Origin: Pestalotiopsis fici W106-1
Taxonomy: Eukaryota > Ascomycota > Sordariomycetes > Amphisphaeriales > Sporocadaceae
NCBI RefSeq assembly: GCF_000516985.1
Contig: NW_006917099.1
Coordinates: 884,685 to 948,684, forward strand
Direction of reading: 5' to 3'
Length of the DNA: 64,000 bases
Positions 25,433-36,577 of the stretch are shown here, in pieces. Position numbers and translations under genes: made by a program. Positions within the stretch are counted from its first letter, which is position 1. The number at the start of each line of letters is the position of its first letter. The notes under the pieces are model-generated. The model worked only from the letters and a program-made list of their open reading frames with translations, was not told where the DNA came from and did no database searches.

Positions 25433-28400
25433 ATGCCGACCCGTGATGCTCGCCCGAAAGCGCCCTCTGCCGAATACAAGGCCATTGCAGCTCAATTCGC
25501 CCGAGCGAAAAGGTTGAAAGAGCTCGAGGAAGCTCAGAAGCGGGACAATTCCGCCTCCTCCGGAAAGGCGCGCGACAAGGAAGCCGAGAAACAACGTCTT
25601 GCCCTCGAGGCTCGACGCAAGGCCGCCTATGGAAGCCGCTTCAATTGGACGTTGAGCTTCTGGGTGTGGATGCTCTGCATCCATGCAGTTGGCATATACC
25701 TGTTCACAAGCGGGTTCCTCTTGGCTCGGCTGGTCCTCGAGGAGCAATCAGAGTGCGCCACGCCCCCCGTCGAGCCCCTGAGCAAATGGAATGGTCAAGG
25801 CACGGTGGAAGGAGGCTGTTGGCACCCCAAGTCATTTGACAAGGCTGTCGTTGTCGTAATAGATGCCCTCAAGTATGACTTCACTGTCCCTGTGGAGGAT
25901 AGCAAGGCCGAAGTCTACCACAACGCCTTCCCCTTCCTTTATGAGACCTCCAAGAAGTCGCCCAATAATGCCGTCTTGCTTCCTTTCATTGCCGATCCGC
26001 CAACAGCCACCTTGCAAAGACTCAAGGGGCTCACAACCGGGACGTTGCCCACATTCATTGATATCGGTAGCAGCTTTGGCGGAACTGCAATCGAAGAGGA
26101 CAACATTCTGAAGCAGCTCCGGGGACTCGGCAAGAAAATCGCCCATCTCGGTGATGACACATGGACTGCCTTGTTTCCTGGATATTTTGAGTCAAATATT
26201 AGCCGAGCATATGACAGCTTCAATGTCTGGGACTTGCATACCGTCGACAATGGTGTCCTCGAGCATATTTTCCCGCTCTTGCAATCGGATAAAAAGGGCG
26301 AGTGGGATGTGCTGATTGGTCATCTCCTCGGAGTCGACCACGCCGGCCATCGATATGGCCCTAGCCATGCTGCCATGACTGCAAAGCTCCAGCAGATGGA
26401 CATGTTTGTGCGGGACCTCGTGCATAATATTGACGATGATACCCTCCTCGTAGTAATGGGAGATCATGGCATGGACGGAAAGGGTGACCACGGCGGAGAA
26501 AGCGACGATGAAGTTGAGGCTGCCTTGTGGATGTATTCAAAAAGACCGGTATTTGGTCGAACAAAGCCCGAGTATGTGACGCCTCCGGCAACGGCCAAAA
26601 TCCGCCCAGTCAATCAAATCGACCTCGTTCCCACCTTGTCTCTATTGCTAGGCATTCCCATTCCCTTCAACAACCTGGGTCGGCCAATAGAAGAGGCATT
26701 TGCTGGACAAAAAGGTAACTCGTGGAGTAACCTGGCCGCGGTCACGAGACTGGCCTCGGCTGGCATTAAAAGATATCAGGCTTCTTACTTTGCTGCTCGT
26801 GGTATCGAGCAGAGTACCCAGACAGGAAGCCCTGCTGAACTTTGGGAGACGGCCAACGCCAGTGCCCAAAAAGGCCACAAGGTCGCCGAGGCGACCTACG
26901 CTTCGTTTGTGCAGTTTCAAGAGGAAACGTTGAGACTATGCAAAGACCTGTGGGCCCGCTTCGACGTTCCCAGAATGATCATGGGCATTGCGGTCATGGC
27001 TCTCGGCGTCGTAGCTCTCCTCGTATATGTCTCCAGGGACGACGATGAAGAGTTTGCTGTTCTCGACGATATGGAGCTTGATTTTGCCGAAAAGAGTCTG
27101 GAGCTGCTGAACGAGCAAAATGGCTCGACTACGCCTTCTTATGAAAACCTCGAGAAAAGTCTCATCAAGTTGGGTTCCCTTGGCGCTCTACTCGGGACGG
27201 GCTCAGGAGTCGGATACGTTTTGGTTACGGGCTCGCAAGATTGGCCCATCGCAGCTGCTGGCGCCGCTTGTGGCAGCATTGTTGCAGTCATCATTTCGCT
27301 ATTTGGACTTGGTAAGAGCATAGTCAACATCTTTCCAACCACATTCTGGGGCTGGCTTTCTATCATTTTCACAGCCAGCCAATCGATCGGATTCGCGGCA
27401 AATTCTTACACCATTTGGGAAGACTCAATCTCTCTCTTCTTCCTGTCTACCTTTGGCCTGGCGTCTGCAGTCGCTGCCCTCCGGCGCCCTACGATTGTGG
27501 AAAGATCATTGGGTATCTACCACTCTGTCATCTTTGTTCTTCTCGGACGTCTTGCCTCGTTCTCAAAACTTTGCCGAGAAGAACAAATGCCATACTGCAC
27601 ATCAACCTATTATGCATCTGCTAATTCTTCCACTCCTGCGCCGTGGCAACTGATCGTGCCATATGCCGTGCTCCTCATTCTACCAACCGTGGTAAAGGGG
27701 TATCTTGTCCCGTCACGTTCTTTCGAAGGCCTTGCACCCGTCTGGGTCAATTTTGTGTTCCGCGGTGGCCTCTTCTTTGCCGCGGCGTACTGGTCATTGG
27801 ATGCTGCTAATAACGCCCAATGGTTCCCCCTTGTTACCGAGGAGACCTTCAAGACAAGTCAAGTTCTAGTGGCTCAGACTGCGCTGGCAATCGCTTTTAT
27901 AGCCGGCACAACGGCATTTATTTGGGCACCTCCTTGTGTCTCTATCATCACGACAGCCGCCAGCAACGCACGCCGCGCCCAGGTTACGGTGTTGGGATAC
28001 GGCAATGCCAATGGCGCACGCTACTTGCTCCTGGTCCTCAACTTTGCAGCAGCATGCATCTTGCTCTCCAAGCCTATGGGAGCTGGCGCACTGGCTCTGA
28101 TGTTGTGGCAAATACTATCCTTGATTGAGATCATTGACTTGAACGCAATGAGCTCTGAGACCATTGGTCCAACTACGCTTGCTCTGCTTGGAAACTTTCA
28201 TTACTTCAAGACTGGCCACCAGGCTGCCTTGTCTTCCCTTCAGTGGGACAGTGCATTTATCCCACTCAAGACGGTGCGGTATCCTTGGTCGCCCATCGTG
28301 GTGGCTCTGAACACTTATGCCGGCCAGATCCTCGCTTGTGTTGCTGTACCACTGCTTGTGCTATGGAAGACAAATCCCAAACGCAAGGCGGTTCTTGAGA

Positions 28401-28636
28401 GCACCACGAGGGCTTTGGGTGTCTTTGTTGCATATTATGCTGTACAAAGTCTGGCAACCATGGCTTGGGCGGGCCACCTGCGACGTCACTTGATGCTCTA
28501 TCGAGTCTTTAGCCCGAGATTCATGATGGCTGCTTCACTGCTCCTCGTGATCGATCTGGTGGGCATTGCGGTGACAATGACTGGCGTGAGGACCAACACT
28601 CTGGCTATCAGCGAGGTCTTTGGCTGGGCAGAATAG
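25433..28636 (+). CDS. GPI13: GPI ethanolamine phosphate transferase 3 (GPI13/PIG-O)
   Basis: This ER membrane enzyme transfers phosphoethanolamine from phosphatidylethanolamine to the third mannose of the GPI precursor, the group later joined to protein. The 1067-aa protein is encoded in one exon. A charged, Lys/Arg/Glu-rich N-terminus (1-70) precedes one membrane helix (about 75-102). The lumenal alkaline-phosphatase-fold domain spans about 130-480. It shows the metal and nucleophile motifs DALKYD (144-149), PPTATLQRLKGLTTGT (189-204, threonine nucleophile), GVDHAGHRYGP (300-310) and MGDHGM (342-347). From about 515 onward the protein is a series of hydrophobic helices typical of the Mcd4/Gpi7/Gpi13 group. 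The GVDHAGHRYGP and TLQRLKGLTTGTLPTF wording points to PIG-O rather than PIG-G or PIG-N. The length fits the family. An ATG in a CT- and CA-rich leader starts the gene. Confidence 0.93.
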   Translation: MPTRDARPKAPSAEYKAIAAQFARAKRLKELEEAQKRDNSASSGKARDKEAEKQRLALEARRKAAYGSRFNWTLSFWVWMLCIHAVGIYLFTSGFLLARLVLEEQSECATPPVEPLSKWNGQGTVEGGCWHPKSFDKAVVVVIDALKYDFTVPVEDSKAEVYHNAFPFLYETSKKSPNNAVLLPFIADPPTATLQRLKGLTTGTLPTFIDIGSSFGGTAIEEDNILKQLRGLGKKIAHLGDDTWTALFPGYFESNISRAYDSFNVWDLHTVDNGVLEHIFPLLQSDKKGEWDVLIGHLLGVDHAGHRYGPSHAAMTAKLQQMDMFVRDLVHNIDDDTLLVVMGDHGMDGKGDHGGESDDEVEAALWMYSKRPVFGRTKPEYVTPPATAKIRPVNQIDLVPTLSLLLGIPIPFNNLGRPIEEAFAGQKGNSWSNLAAVTRLASAGIKRYQASYFAARGIEQSTQTGSPAELWETANASAQKGHKVAEATYASFVQFQEETLRLCKDLWARFDVPRMIMGIAVMALGVVALLVYVSRDDDEEFAVLDDMELDFAEKSLELLNEQNGSTTPSYENLEKSLIKLGSLGALLGTGSGVGYVLVTGSQDWPIAAAGAACGSIVAVIISLFGLGKSIVNIFPTTFWGWLSIIFTASQSIGFAANSYTIWEDSISLFFLSTFGLASAVAALRRPTIVERSLGIYHSVIFVLLGRLASFSKLCREEQMPYCTSTYYASANSSTPAPWQLIVPYAVLLILPTVVKGYLVPSRSFEGLAPVWVNFVFRGGLFFAAAYWSLDAANNAQWFPLVTEETFKTSQVLVAQTALAIAFIAGTTAFIWAPPCVSIITTAASNARRAQVTVLGYGNANGARYLLLVLNFAAACILLSKPMGAGALALMLWQILSLIEIIDLNAMSSETIGPTTLALLGNFHYFKTGHQAALSSLQWDSAFIPLKTVRYPWSPIVVALNTYAGQILACVAVPLLVLWKTNPKRKAVLESTTRALGVFVAYYAVQSLATMAWAGHLRRHLMLYRVFSPRFMMAASLLLVIDLVGIAVTMTGVRTNTLAISEVFGWAE

Positions 28637-30447
28637 TCCCCGTCGTTCTAGCTGACTATGGTGGGGTTTGATATATGTATATATAGGTGATGTATAGATA
28701 GAACGTCGTCAAAAGGAGCAAGGGATGACAATGGACAATATGATTGGAGATTACTCGATACGGGGGCGTTGGGCTCTTTGAACAGAACATTGGGCATCAT
28801 ATGTAGCATAGACTTGGTAATAGACAAAAATGGGTTCACCATGGAAATACATGACATCATAAGGCTCGCTCGCTTGCTTTTGTTCCTGTGTCTGACCCGT
28901 ATGCATTTCTCAGATTGAAATACCTGAGCTGAGAAAATAGAGTTTAGTACAAATGGGCTCATGAATGAAACCTCCATCGGAAGCTGGGGCAACGGATAAT
29001 GGTTTTGACAAGGGCCGCCCGAAAAAAGTGTGTATTGTTCGTGAATCAGAAGTAGAAACAAGAAGGGGAAGGAAAAGGGGAGAAATTGGGCATTATTTTG
29101 GATCATCGTTTTTCTTGGCTTGTCGTGTTTTGTATGGGGACAGTTACTTTGATGAAGGAAAAGATTTTATACACATATCACGGGAACTAAAGAAAGCTGC
29201 CCAAGAAGAAGAAGAAGAAGAAGAAAAAGGACAGAGGCAGGCTTGAAGAAGGGAGGGACCAGCAAGAATTCTTTTCTTTTCCCCTTTATTCTGAGCCCCG
29301 TGATTAACCAAGTCTTCATCGTCACATCTCTGGACCGTGCAAGTAAAACAAAGAATAAGAATTCCTGGCTCCCAAGGGAAAGAAGACGCGCATAGTGGAA
29401 TCTCTTTCTTTTTTTCTCCCTTTTACTCTACTGATGTCAAGGACCGGGTTGCACCAAAGCACGGGACAGAGATCCAGATCTGAGAATACGATCGGGAGGA
29501 AATGGGTGATACTATAGAAAAAATGAGTTGTAGTATCTTGGCCCAGAAAGAAGGAAACTCAAAAAGTCCACTGCGGTCCGCACATGTTGTGTAACCTCAA
29601 ACGAACCATATAAAAAGCAACAATCACGAACCCCGAATTCGGGTAATAAGTTTGCAACAAGGTTTTTGAACATTTCTTTTCGTGACCCGAGTTTGAGGTT
29701 GATGGGTCTGAGCGCTATCTAGTCTCTTTCCTTCCCTATAATCCCTTTGCTTTCCTTTTCTGCTGGATTATACCCGAACAGGAGGAAATGATTGGGGGAA
29801 AATGGACCAAGAGATTCCGATCAGGGCCGAGGGGGCACATTTTGCGCCGTTCCATTGCTTTTCCCTTTTTTTCTTTTCTCCATTGCTCGGTGTGAAATGG
29901 CTTTTGCCTTTTTGCTGTTTCTGCGGCATATCGGTCAGACCCGTGAGTGTTCCAGGCCCTATATCTCTCTCATCCCCGTCTCTCCCTCGCCTGCATGCAT
30001 GTCCCGGTAGACACGTGCTCGTCTATTTTCCCTCCTTGTCGGGCCTCATTTCTTCTTTTCAATTCATCCTCCCAGATGAAACAAATTTGATTTTTTGAAA
30101 ATATAAACAGTAGAAATAAAAAGTAAAAATAGAGACCAACTCAGATAAAGAGTTGGTGTTATAAAGATGATGAAAAGTGGACAAGTTCCAACAGGGGTAT
30201 CAGTTTAAAAAAAAAAAAAAAAGGGCGCTGCGTCAAAATAGACGACGAAAGTACGACAACATAATGTATGCAATCGTTGAGTTTCCAGTATCCCGGGATT
30301 CCCTTCATCCCGCCCCTCCCCCAGGGTTCGACTCCGTCCTTGAAAAAGCAAAACAAGAAAAATTTCGAGGCTGCTGATTGATTGTATGGTCGTTGATGGT
30401 CCAATGACTGAAAGCGGTCACATGCTGGTCAACCGACCGACAAAAGT
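28637..30447. other. Convergent intergenic region
   Basis: This separates the 3' ends of GPI13 and the DUF7729 gene. It contains the presumed GPI13 3' UTR with a Puf3-type octamer, a GAA run near 29208-29225, and an A tract near 30209-30222. No supported coding region was seen. Confidence 0.5.
28676..28683 (+). promoter_or_regulatory. Candidate Puf3 recognition octamer TGTATATA
   Basis: The octamer is a perfect match to the UGUAUAUA read by the PUF3-type protein of this window. It lies on the sense strand, 39 bases after the GPI13 stop codon, within an AT-alternating run. Being in the 3' UTR is inferred from its closeness to the stop. It could be chance, because the run is low-complexity and the -2 C favoured by yeast Puf3 is absent. 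Confidence 0.35.
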
Positions 30448-31727
30448 TTAGAGCAGCCACTGTGACAAGACAGCCACGAATAGCGACCACAGCAGCAGCG
30501 ACGGTGCTTGGTGGGCGAAACCGGGCACCGCAGCGCTGGAAACCTGAGCCTCGGGCAACGTGGCATTGACGAAGCCGGCGCCGCACTGGGCATTGACGGC
30601 GTTGGCAGCGTCGGCATAGGTATTTGCAATGGCTGCGTCGCGGTCGGCGGTGGCGGCCTGGAAGATGCCCAAGACATTCTTTGTGCAGCTGTTGCAGTCT
30701 GGCGTCGTAATGTTTGGGTAGCTAATGTTGAGCGGTAGGTAATATAGATACGTGTCGGCAATGGCGCTCGAGTTGGTCACGGCATTGGCGAAGCAGTAGG
30801 CCGAGGTGTCGGCGTCTTGCAGACACGAGGCGCTGTAGAGCGGTTGGTAGCCCTTGAGGCCCAGGTAGGCCTGAACGACGACCGAGTTTTGCTGCTCATA
30901 GTCGTCGGCGCAGTTGGCCGTCTCGGTCAGGTTGCTCGCGACCTGGTCGAGGTAATCGACGCAAAAAGTCACGTTTGCGCTGCACGTTGCGTCCAGGACC
31001 TGCGTTATGCTAAAGAGCGACTTTTCGGCATTGAACATGGAGAGGGAGCCCTATATTTGGGGCAGTTAGCTATCTGTGACTGCCGCTCATTGGCGTGCAA
31101 GAAAACGCAGATATAAATCTGTTGTTGTTTGCTTACCTGGACAAGCATGGAAAAAGGGTAACATGACTTGAAAGTCGAGTCGGCCAGCATATTGGTAATG
31201 AATTCCTGGCACTCGCCATTGCCGGTAAAGTTGGATGCAATCGCATTGTCCAATGGGCTTGGGAGTGGACTGGAAGACGCAGTGCGTGTTGTTGTGGTTG
31301 CTGTCTTGGTTGAGGACGAAGAGGTCGTTGTCGTTACACTAATGGGTATAGTCGTTGTCGATGCACCATCTTGTGTGCTGGTTGCAGTGGGATAGGAATC
31401 GGCGGCTTCCACTTCTGCTTCTTCTTCGGTGGTTGTTGTGTCTGAATCTTCTTCTCTTTCCACTGCTGCTGCCCTCCTCTGCAAGAAGCGCTGGTGATCC
31501 TCCCGAGACATCATGACCCAATTGTCCTCAATGAGAACGGGGACTCGCGTGTCGACGATCAGCGTCTCATAGGGATGTGGGGGAGCGACGATTGAAAAGG
31601 CCGTGGTCAGGGACACCAAAGACCCCCAGCAGAGGATGGCGGCGAAAATCATTGCCTTATGTATTTTGGGTCCTGCTCGAACCTGAAACGACAGGGTGTC
31701 GGCGCCGCTGCCAAAGTCCAGGCCCAT
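30448..31727 (-). CDS. DUF7729 GPI-anchored surface protein
   Basis: Exons 31727-31137 and 31050-30448 join in phase 0 to give 397 aa. Residues 26-45 (MIFAAILCWGSLVSLTTAFS) resemble a signal peptide. The true start may therefore be Met26 (31652), since the first 25 residues are polar. A Ser/Thr-rich linker (about 90-170), likely O-glycosylated, leads into a Cys-rich domain. That domain contains the segments CQEFITNML, SCYPFSMLVQ, ATCSANVTFCVDYL, NCADDY and CFANAVTNSS, and it matches the fungal DUF7729 family as I know it. Several N-x-S/T sites are present. The last 17 residues (SLLLWSLFVAVLSQWLL) form a hydrophobic GPI-attachment tail after small residues. The role is unknown; a cell-wall or plasma-membrane surface protein is inferred. 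GPI13, which builds the anchor, is the facing neighbour. Confidence 0.82.
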
Positions 31728-32321
31728 GATTATAGTGGGCTGATTATTACCCTTTTACTTGCTCGTGCTTTTTTTTTTTTTTTTTGGGTGCTCCTTGCTC
31801 CCCTTGCTCCTTCTGCTGCTGCTGTGCGCCCTCTGGTTGCAATGGTTCGCTGTTGTGCATGTGCTTCTGTGCCTCTCGACGAATAGTAACACGTACAGCA
31901 GCTACCCAGGTTAAAAAAAAATTATTGACAATGTTGTAATAAACGATGATCGCCCGGCTTGGCTTGTTCAAGAACGGCAGGTTACCGATCTACGAAACGT
32001 CCCAACATCACTTCCAAAACTGCCCGGGCCACTGCAGATCTGCCAAGCTGGTTCCAGAGATCCGAGAGAGAAAGAGGGATGCTGAGCTAATATATAGCAG
32101 ACCGAAATTATCTCAGTTTCGGGCAAGTACCGTAGCGCAGGTAATGTATGAGGTGGTGAGACGACAGAATAAAAGGATCGTCAGTCGCTATAATCTAGTA
32201 GACTGAAGCATTGTTTTTCTTTGAGCCGATCGAAAAGTCAAGTCGCAGTCTCGGAGCCGGAGGGTTGCACGTCCTTTTCCTATCTTACTCCCTTTTATCC
32301 AATTCCCTCGTAGTAGTTGTG

Positions 32322-32322
<1 letters not shown>

Positions 32323-32354
<32 letters not shown>
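32323..32354. repeat. (TG)16 microsatellite
   Basis: Sixteen uninterrupted TG dinucleotides are read directly. Alternating purine-pyrimidine tracts like this can adopt Z-DNA and are variable in length. Confidence 0.95.
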
Positions 32355-32358
<4 letters not shown>

Positions 32359-32643
32359 ACTGGGCGGCCACGCAGGCAGGTCGAGTCTGATCTTATATTA
32401 AAAACTGACTCCCCCGTTATGCGGCTGCGCGGGTAAAAACGATTTAGTGTTGACCGATAAACCTGCTGGTGGGAAAGAAAAGCCGTAACAAGAAGACCGA
32501 GTCTATGTGTCTGTGTGTTTGTGTGTTTGTGTGTCTTGTGTGTGTCTGTGACGAAGCTGGGACCTTTTTCTTCTTCTTTCTTTCTTGTTCCTGTAATGCA
32601 GTGTGCTTGTGCAACGGTCAGACCAGGTCAGGTCAGGCAAAGA

Positions 32644-32662
32644 TAGGTAGGTAGGTAGGTAG
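32644..32662. repeat. (TAGG)n microsatellite
   Basis: Four full TAGG units are followed by a partial one. The unit is the same as the dispersed TAGGTA motif seen across the intergenic regions. Confidence 0.9.
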
Positions 32663-32884
32663 ATGGAATCCACACGCGGTCCTTGAGAAGCGGGCGGTTT
32701 TATTAGTATATTAGTTTGTCGGCCGTCGGTAGGTAGATTGGTAGGTAGTGCATGTACGTGTAAGTCGTTCAACCATAAACAAAAACCACCCGAGAAGCAA
32801 AGCAAAGATGCTCGGAAGGGGAATAAAAGAGAGCTGGACCAGCTACACACGTGGAACAACCTTTTGCGGGGGTAATGATTATTA

Positions 32885-32907
32885 TGAATGAATGAATGAA
32901 TGAATGA
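32885..32907. repeat. (TGAA)n microsatellite
   Basis: Five TGAA units and a partial sixth are read directly from intergenic sequence. Confidence 0.9.
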
Positions 32908-33608
32908 TTGACTGCATGCCTTGTTCTACTTACTCTTACCTACCCGTCCAACAGTACATCTATTACCCACCTGGTAAGTCGGAGGAGGTCTAGAGCATTC
33001 CGTACCCGATGCAGGTAGTCAATTTAATGATTCGAGCGACTCGAGAACTGATAATTATGGGCATGGCCCTGTCTTTCTGCAGGATTGATGACCACCGTTG
33101 CCCGCGCCCCATAGGCCGAGGATACTTTTGGACTACAGCTAAACAAGGCGTCTACACAATACATACCTAGGTATTTTGTCCATTGAAGGGAGGGAGAGAA
33201 GGCAAGCCAGGCAAAAGAGAGAGAGAGAGAGGGGAAAGTAGTTGCTAGTTGATGCTTGCTAGTCAGAGCCCCCTGCTCATCTCAACTAGGCTGGTGGGCA
33301 GCGGTAGCAGCAGCAGCAGCGACAGCTGGGTAGGTAGGTATGGAATATCGACCGTTCGTTTGCTCGTCCGTGTTCGGCTGCCCATAGCGAAAAGGTAAAG
33401 CCACGCGGCCCCGTCAGCGAAGAGGTGCTGAAATATTGGCTCGGCCAGGCCATAAGCAGCCTAGGTGGTCCCGCCTGCGCCTACGCGGACGACGTTGGCG
33501 ATGCGATTCGAGGTGGGGTTGGAAATGGGGACTTGACTTGGGGCACTGGGGAGGGACGGACGGGATTGGGATGGGGTGCTCGGGTGGTATTCGACTTCGC
33601 AAGCTCAT

Positions 33609-33639
33609 GTACGTATGTACGTATGTACGTATGTACGTA
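33609..33639. repeat. (GTACGTAT)n tandem repeat
   Basis: Nearly four copies of an 8-bp unit, each holding the self-complementary TACGTA core. The array could extrude small hairpins. Confidence 0.9.
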
Positions 33640-36552
33640 GCCCGCCCTTGGGGGATGGTTATCATCAAATGAAGTCTTTGCTCAATCAGGCAATCGGAGG
33701 GTTGTCAAATGTGTAAAACCCTCTTTTGGGTCAGGGCTGACATGTTTGCACCTTTTGTGTGCATTTTCAGTCTTGGGGCAGAGGCAGGTCATTGGTGACA
33801 ATCAAACCATTACAGGCTGCTTTTGGGTGAAATATAAAAAAAATTCTCTTGGCATTCAGCCACGCATAGTACCGAGGGAGCGCTTAGGCTTTGGGTGGTA
33901 AAGTAACCGAGTCTCGACCCAGAACCCAGCGCTTGGCCTGATACACTTATAACAGGCTACCTGCCTATGTAATCTCGGGATCACGCCAAGGTACAAAGAC
34001 AAGAAGAAAAAAAAAAAAAAAAAATCCCTGTGCCTCGGACAGGCAGAGCGACAGGGCTGGGCTTTTCCTTCTTTCTCTACTTCCCATGACAGTTGACAGC
34101 GGCACAGAGATCTGAACTTTACCTAGCAGTCCAGTGGGAAAGGACATTGAGATAGGTGTGTAGGTTTGGCTGTTTCTAAATTCATCGACTGACTGGCACG
34201 GCCGCTGCCTGCCTATTCTTTAGACAGCCTGTCCAGTAAAGTACCTAACCCCTAGCGCAATGTTCCTACCTTTTCGTGCCTTACCTACGTGCCCCATCAC
34301 CGAAGCCTTGCCGCCAGAGGCGCACATGTCATTTCGATGTTGCAATTTCTTGGGGTGCAGTGTTTTTTCCCCTTGCATTGGAGTAGGGAGGTACAATACT
34401 CGACCGATGACAATTGACCGGCAGCGAGAAGTGACTAAACTTGACTGACTGGTGGGTTGACTGGCTGTATCTCTCTCTCAATTCACCTGATGAACCACCC
34501 AGAATACCCAGGTAAGGGGGGCATTACATTCATTACCTTGGTTCCTGTTGAAATGCTACATTACCTATAGTGACATTTTGCAGGGTCCCCACCGACTAGA
34601 GTGAATTAAATTCGCTGAACCGGCCGTCGGTAGCGAGCGAGCGAATGGATGGATGGACGGACGGACGGTGGTGGTAGTGGCTAAACCGGAAGACCTCTGC
34701 CTGCGCTAAACCACCTAGAATGTTGCGTTGCATGAACTTTTGGGAAATTTTTATCAGCTGGAATTATCGGACGACAAGAAGAAGGGACAGACAGGAAAGG
34801 GTAGTAATCATCTGTAGTTGTTGACAGAGCACGCGCCGCTCACGGGTCAGGTTCAGTCACAAGGGAGAGCAGGGCAGGCAGGTAGGCGGCTGGAGAATCG
34901 ATCCCGAGAAGATCAGATGCCAAGGCCTGTCTGTCTCGAGCTTCAAATCTGCTTCCCTTTTGCCGGGATGGAATATGAGGAGGAGGAGGAGGAGGGAAAA
35001 AACGAACGAACGAACCACTCGGTGGGTAGTGCAAGTTAGTTGGACCGGGATCTTGATTCTCAACCATCCATGGCCAACTTGAGCAAACTCATTGCTTTCT
35101 TCCCATTTTGATGGCGGCGCCTCTTGGACAATATAGACCAGGTTTTTTTTAAGGTACGTACATATGGAGATTCCCTTCGCTGCTTCCTTCCCCAGAGTTG
35201 ATAATATCCCAAAAGATGACTTGATCTTTTACGATTGCAGAGGATAAGGCTTAGCCGATGCAAAGGCGATCAAGACTATTGAATCCCATTGAATGTGGAT
35301 GGAAGGGATGATTGGGGTAAGAGACCAGGGGGGTTTATTATGGTGTTTGTCGCTGCAATGATCTGATTACCGGCAACAATTGATGCATATGACAGCACTA
35401 GGTTCAAGGTGGTACTCAAGTGCTCCAGCCCCTAGTACTTGACTAGTCGGCCCCCGGTACATTATTACATGCACCCAAAGATTGATCTCAGCCATTCTTT
35501 TGGTACACTCCATTCACTCCACACCTTCTGTATTTTGCCCAACGGCCATGATGACGACTTCCGTGGGCCTTTGTGCGTTATAAATGCCTAGGACTATGTT
35601 ATCCTCTTTTCACTTAATCTCCTGTCAGTGGGGGAGGGAAAAAGGCCTTGTCTTCTTCTCCTTTGTACACGGGATGCGAAGCGAGCAAGATCGGTTCATC
35701 TGAAACAATACCAGCCGAGTGCTACCGGAATACGAAATACGGACCTCTCTTGACGAAGCTCATGGGGGGAGGCAGAGCATGACCTGAAGCGGCTCTATTG
35801 CTACTACTGCGTACTACAGGAATGCTAGGTACATTCGAGTAATTTACACGGCTCAAGGGCGAGATTTCTACATGGTTTGGCGTCAAATGTTGCATGTACG
35901 ACGGTTATTGATGTACACTACGACCGATATACTCTGAACCAAGGTACGTACACTGCTAACACGTAGCGCGCCCTAGGAGAAAAAAAAAAAGTTGATGATC
36001 CGGTTGCCAACGACCGGATCATCAGCATCAGAGCCAAAAAGGTAGATCCAAAGGAAAGACGAAGAGGGAAAAAAGAGGGACGTGTATGCAGGTACTGACT
36101 AGGTTGACAAACGGATCTCTTTTACCTTCTCTTGTTGATCACGACTAATACATGGCCAGAACCAACCAAATGTCAGGATGCCAGGCTGAGCTCACTTCCT
36201 CTCAATAGTTCCTCTCTCAATTAAAAAGGTAAGCGACTCATGGGACAGGATTTTTGTTCCTGACAAGCAATTGCCGGGTCCAGACTTTTCTCCTCTCCCC
36301 TCCCCTACCCCTCCCTTCGTAAGCCCATGAACATGCAAAAGACAGCGCTCTCTTCTCTTAGAGCACAAACTCTCACTTGTCATTCGCCCAAGACCATTGT
36401 CCAATCAGCCGGCAACGAACAATTGCCCAAGGCCATGTCTTGTAGCTTCCGAGTCGGGCCACCCCTCCGCCAAGCAACTTGACCATTATTACTCGTTGGC
36501 ATCCATTAGCTTGTGTCTATGGGATGAGTCTATTTGTTTCCCGTGGTTCCCC

Positions 36553-36577
36553 GGGGGGGGGGGGGGGGGGGGGGGGG
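36553..36577. repeat. Uninterrupted 25-G homopolymer
   Basis: Twenty-five consecutive G bases on the plus strand, preceded by CCCC. A second G-rich tract lies near 36983-37001. Such runs can form quadruplexes, and their exact length is often uncertain in an assembly. Confidence 0.9.

Noticed and set aside
30322..30340. GGTTCGACTCC resembling a tRNA B box
   Set aside because: The flanking bases do not form a T stem, and no A box or acceptor stem lies at the proper distance.
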